Assembly: GCF_013393185.1 (NCBI RefSeq)
Contig: NZ_QJQX01000060.1
Coordinates: forward strand, 1-52,313
DNA length: 52,313 nt
Direction: 5' to 3'
From: Sphingobium lactosutens
GTDB lineage: Bacteria; Pseudomonadota; Alphaproteobacteria; Sphingomonadales; Sphingomonadaceae
The notes under the pieces were generated by a model. The model was not told the DNA's origin and did not search any database. It was given only the letters and a program-made list of their open reading frames with translations. Both the position numbers and the translations under genes were made by a program. Positions 51,535 through 52,313 of the stretch are shown in pieces (position 1 is the stretch's first letter; each line of letters starts with the position of its first letter).

Positions 51535-52059
51535 GGTTCGCCTTTGTGCATAGCTGGCGGCACCGTTGGCCAGTGGAGTTGATGTGCCGTGTCCTACAGG
51601 TGAGTGAGCGCGGCTATCGGTCCTGGCGGTCGCGCCCGATCAGCCATCGGGAACGGACAGACATGAGGGTGCTGGCCCATATCCGGGAGCAATATAGTCT
51701 GAGCCTTGGCAGTTATGGTCGCCCCAGGATGACGATGGAGCTCAAGGAAGCAGGGCTCGACGTTGGCGAGCGCCGGGTTGGCCGCCTCATGCGGATCAAC
51801 GGGATCAAGCCAGTCCGCACACGCAAGCACAAGGTCACGACGGACAGCCACCATCGCCTGGGTGTCGCGGCGAACTGGCTAGACGGAGATTTTGCGGCCG
51901 ATGCGCCCAACCGGAAATGGGCGGGCGACATCACCTATGTCTGGACATCGGAAGGCTGGCTCTACCTTGCCGTCATCCTCGACCTGCACAGCCGTCGTGT
52001 TGTTGGCTGGGCTGTCAGCGATAGGATGAAGAAGGATCTGGCGATCCGGGCGTTGGATA
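51531..52059 (+). pseudogene. IS3-family transposase orfB, interrupted by IS256
   Basis: The integrase-type catalytic subunit: 'HRWPVELMCRVLQVSERGYRSW', 'YGRPRMTMELKEAG', then the core with the first Asp in 'RKWAGDITYVWTSEGWLYLAVILDLHSRRVVGWAVSDRM' and a further segment ending 'LAIRALD'. At 52060 the sequence enters the IS256 terminal repeat, so the second Asp and the Glu of the DDE triad are lost and the protein is inactive. Translation runs on into IS256 sequence to 52181. Confidence 0.9.
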
Positions 52060-52090
52060 GGGACTGTCAGGAATTTCGTGTGCGGCGAGG
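52060..52090. repeat. Left terminal inverted repeat of the IS256 element
   Basis: 31 bases, starting GGGACTGTCAGG, that are the exact reverse complement of 1044-1074. The element inserted into IS3 orfB at this point. Confidence 0.93.
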
Positions 52091-52116
52091 CATAATGGGC
52101 AACAAGGAGACCCAGT

Positions 52117-52313
52117 ATGTCACGACGCAAAGAACCCTCGATACCGAACGACATTCTCGACCAACTGCTGGCCGGCACTGACGCAGCAGCAGCGCTCAGC
52201 CAGGGCGGCCTGCTCGATACATTGAAGAAGGCATTTGCCGAACGGGCGCTCAATGCGGAGATGGATCACCATCTTGGCCAGGAGGAGCAAGGGACCAACA
52301 GCCGGAACGGCTA
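52117..52313 (+). CDS. IS256-family transposase, 5' part (cut by window end)
   Basis: The first 65 codons of an IS256 transposase: 'MSRRKEPSIPNDILDQLLAG', then 'LLDTLKKAFAERALNAEMDHHLG' and 'NSRNG'. AAGGAGA lies upstream of ATG 52117. The last six bases (CGGCTA) equal the first six of the window, and reading over the junction continues in frame as 'NSRNGYGRKTVTTDGG' into the transposase at 2-1033. Confidence 0.94.
   Translation, partial: MSRRKEPSIPNDILDQLLAGTDAAAALSQGGLLDTLKKAFAERALNAEMDHHLGQEEQGTNSRNG

Larger units (their letters stand above)
51203..52059 (+). mobile_element. IS3-family insertion sequence, truncated on the right
   Basis: The element comprises orfA and orfB of the IS3 family. 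The left end is placed at about 51203, where 'tgtaacggttttgtgccgg' resembles an IS3 terminus; this is approximate. The right part is lost because an IS256 copy inserted at 52060, inside orfB. Confidence 0.75.

Overview
The window looks like a catabolic accessory island of an alphaproteobacterium, most likely a sphingomonad. The reasons are the GC-rich coding sequence, IS256-type transposases of a kind I recognise from Sphingobium/Sphingomonas-like genomes, a large TonB-dependent receptor with a 'DIVVTARKR' plug start, spinster-like and MHS-type MFS transporters, and many CoA, Rieske and flavin enzymes. I saw no tRNA, rRNA, CRISPR array, replication gene or housekeeping block. The genus assignment is an inference.

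Layout. Both edges are insertion sequences. The first 1,074 bases are the 3' part of an IS256-family element, and the last 254 bases are the 5' part of the same element. Joined end to start, with a shared 6-base overlap, they would encode one intact transposase. So the window is either a circular molecule or the segment between two direct IS copies. Inside the left edge are a broken second IS256-like transposase (1075-1755) and an IS110-like remnant (about 2150-2515). Inside the right edge is an IS3-family element cut by the IS256 copy. Between them lie about 40 metabolic, transport and regulatory genes.

Region 1 (2.6-14 kb): EthD protein, aldehyde dehydrogenase, an F420-type luciferase-like (LLM) oxidoreductase, a type I Baeyer-Villiger monooxygenase, a GMC oxidoreductase, a metallo-beta-lactamase-fold hydrolase, a cytochrome c, a glyoxalase-like protein and a fused CofG-CofH FO synthase (FbiC type). 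Region 2 (14-22.8 kb): NTF2-like protein, Rieske oxygenase, SDR, aldehyde dehydrogenase, MHS transporter, an NADPH:F420 oxidoreductase-like protein, a spinster-type MFS transporter and a second NTF2-like protein. Region 3 (22.9-30.7 kb): AraC regulator, a RibB paralogue, two more LLM oxidoreductases, an HSL-type hydrolase, an acyl-CoA ligase and a GST. Region 4 (30.7-36.3 kb): FAS1-type dehydratase, CaiB CoA transferase, thiolase-like protein, DUF35 protein, two hotdog proteins and an SDR. Region 5 (36.3-43.5 kb): TetR regulator, 2-oxoacid dehydrogenase-type E1 alpha and beta, enoyl-CoA hydratase, E2, acyl-CoA dehydrogenase and an XRE/MmyB regulator. Region 6 (43.7-51.1 kb): HpcH/HpaI aldolase, third NTF2-like protein, a tandem double-TetR regulator, two TauD-type dioxygenases and the TonB receptor.

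How the genes may work together. The most striking feature is a deazaflavin set. FO synthase makes the chromophore, an Fno/NpdG-like protein can reduce it with NADPH, and two Rv2161c-type LLM enzymes (plus a third, more LuxA-like one) could use it. The genes that turn FO into F420 (cofC, cofD, cofE) are not in the window, and neither is a flavin reductase. The rest reads as uptake (TonB receptor, two MFS transporters), oxygenation and ring opening (BVMO, Rieske, TauD, hydrolases), alcohol and aldehyde oxidation (GMC, ALDH, SDR), CoA activation and chain shortening (ligase, CaiB, ACAD, ECH, MaoC, thiolase-like/DUF35, HpcH, 2-oxoacid dehydrogenase). A cyclic terpenoid-, steroid- or polyketide-like substrate would fit, but the sequence does not identify it.

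A recurring palindrome, ATGA(A/C)-N6-TTCAT, occurs in intergenic regions beside genes of the different operons (4697, 7778, 9511, 16911, 29698, with weaker copies at 4552, 20860 and 37241). This suggests that the scattered operons form one regulon.
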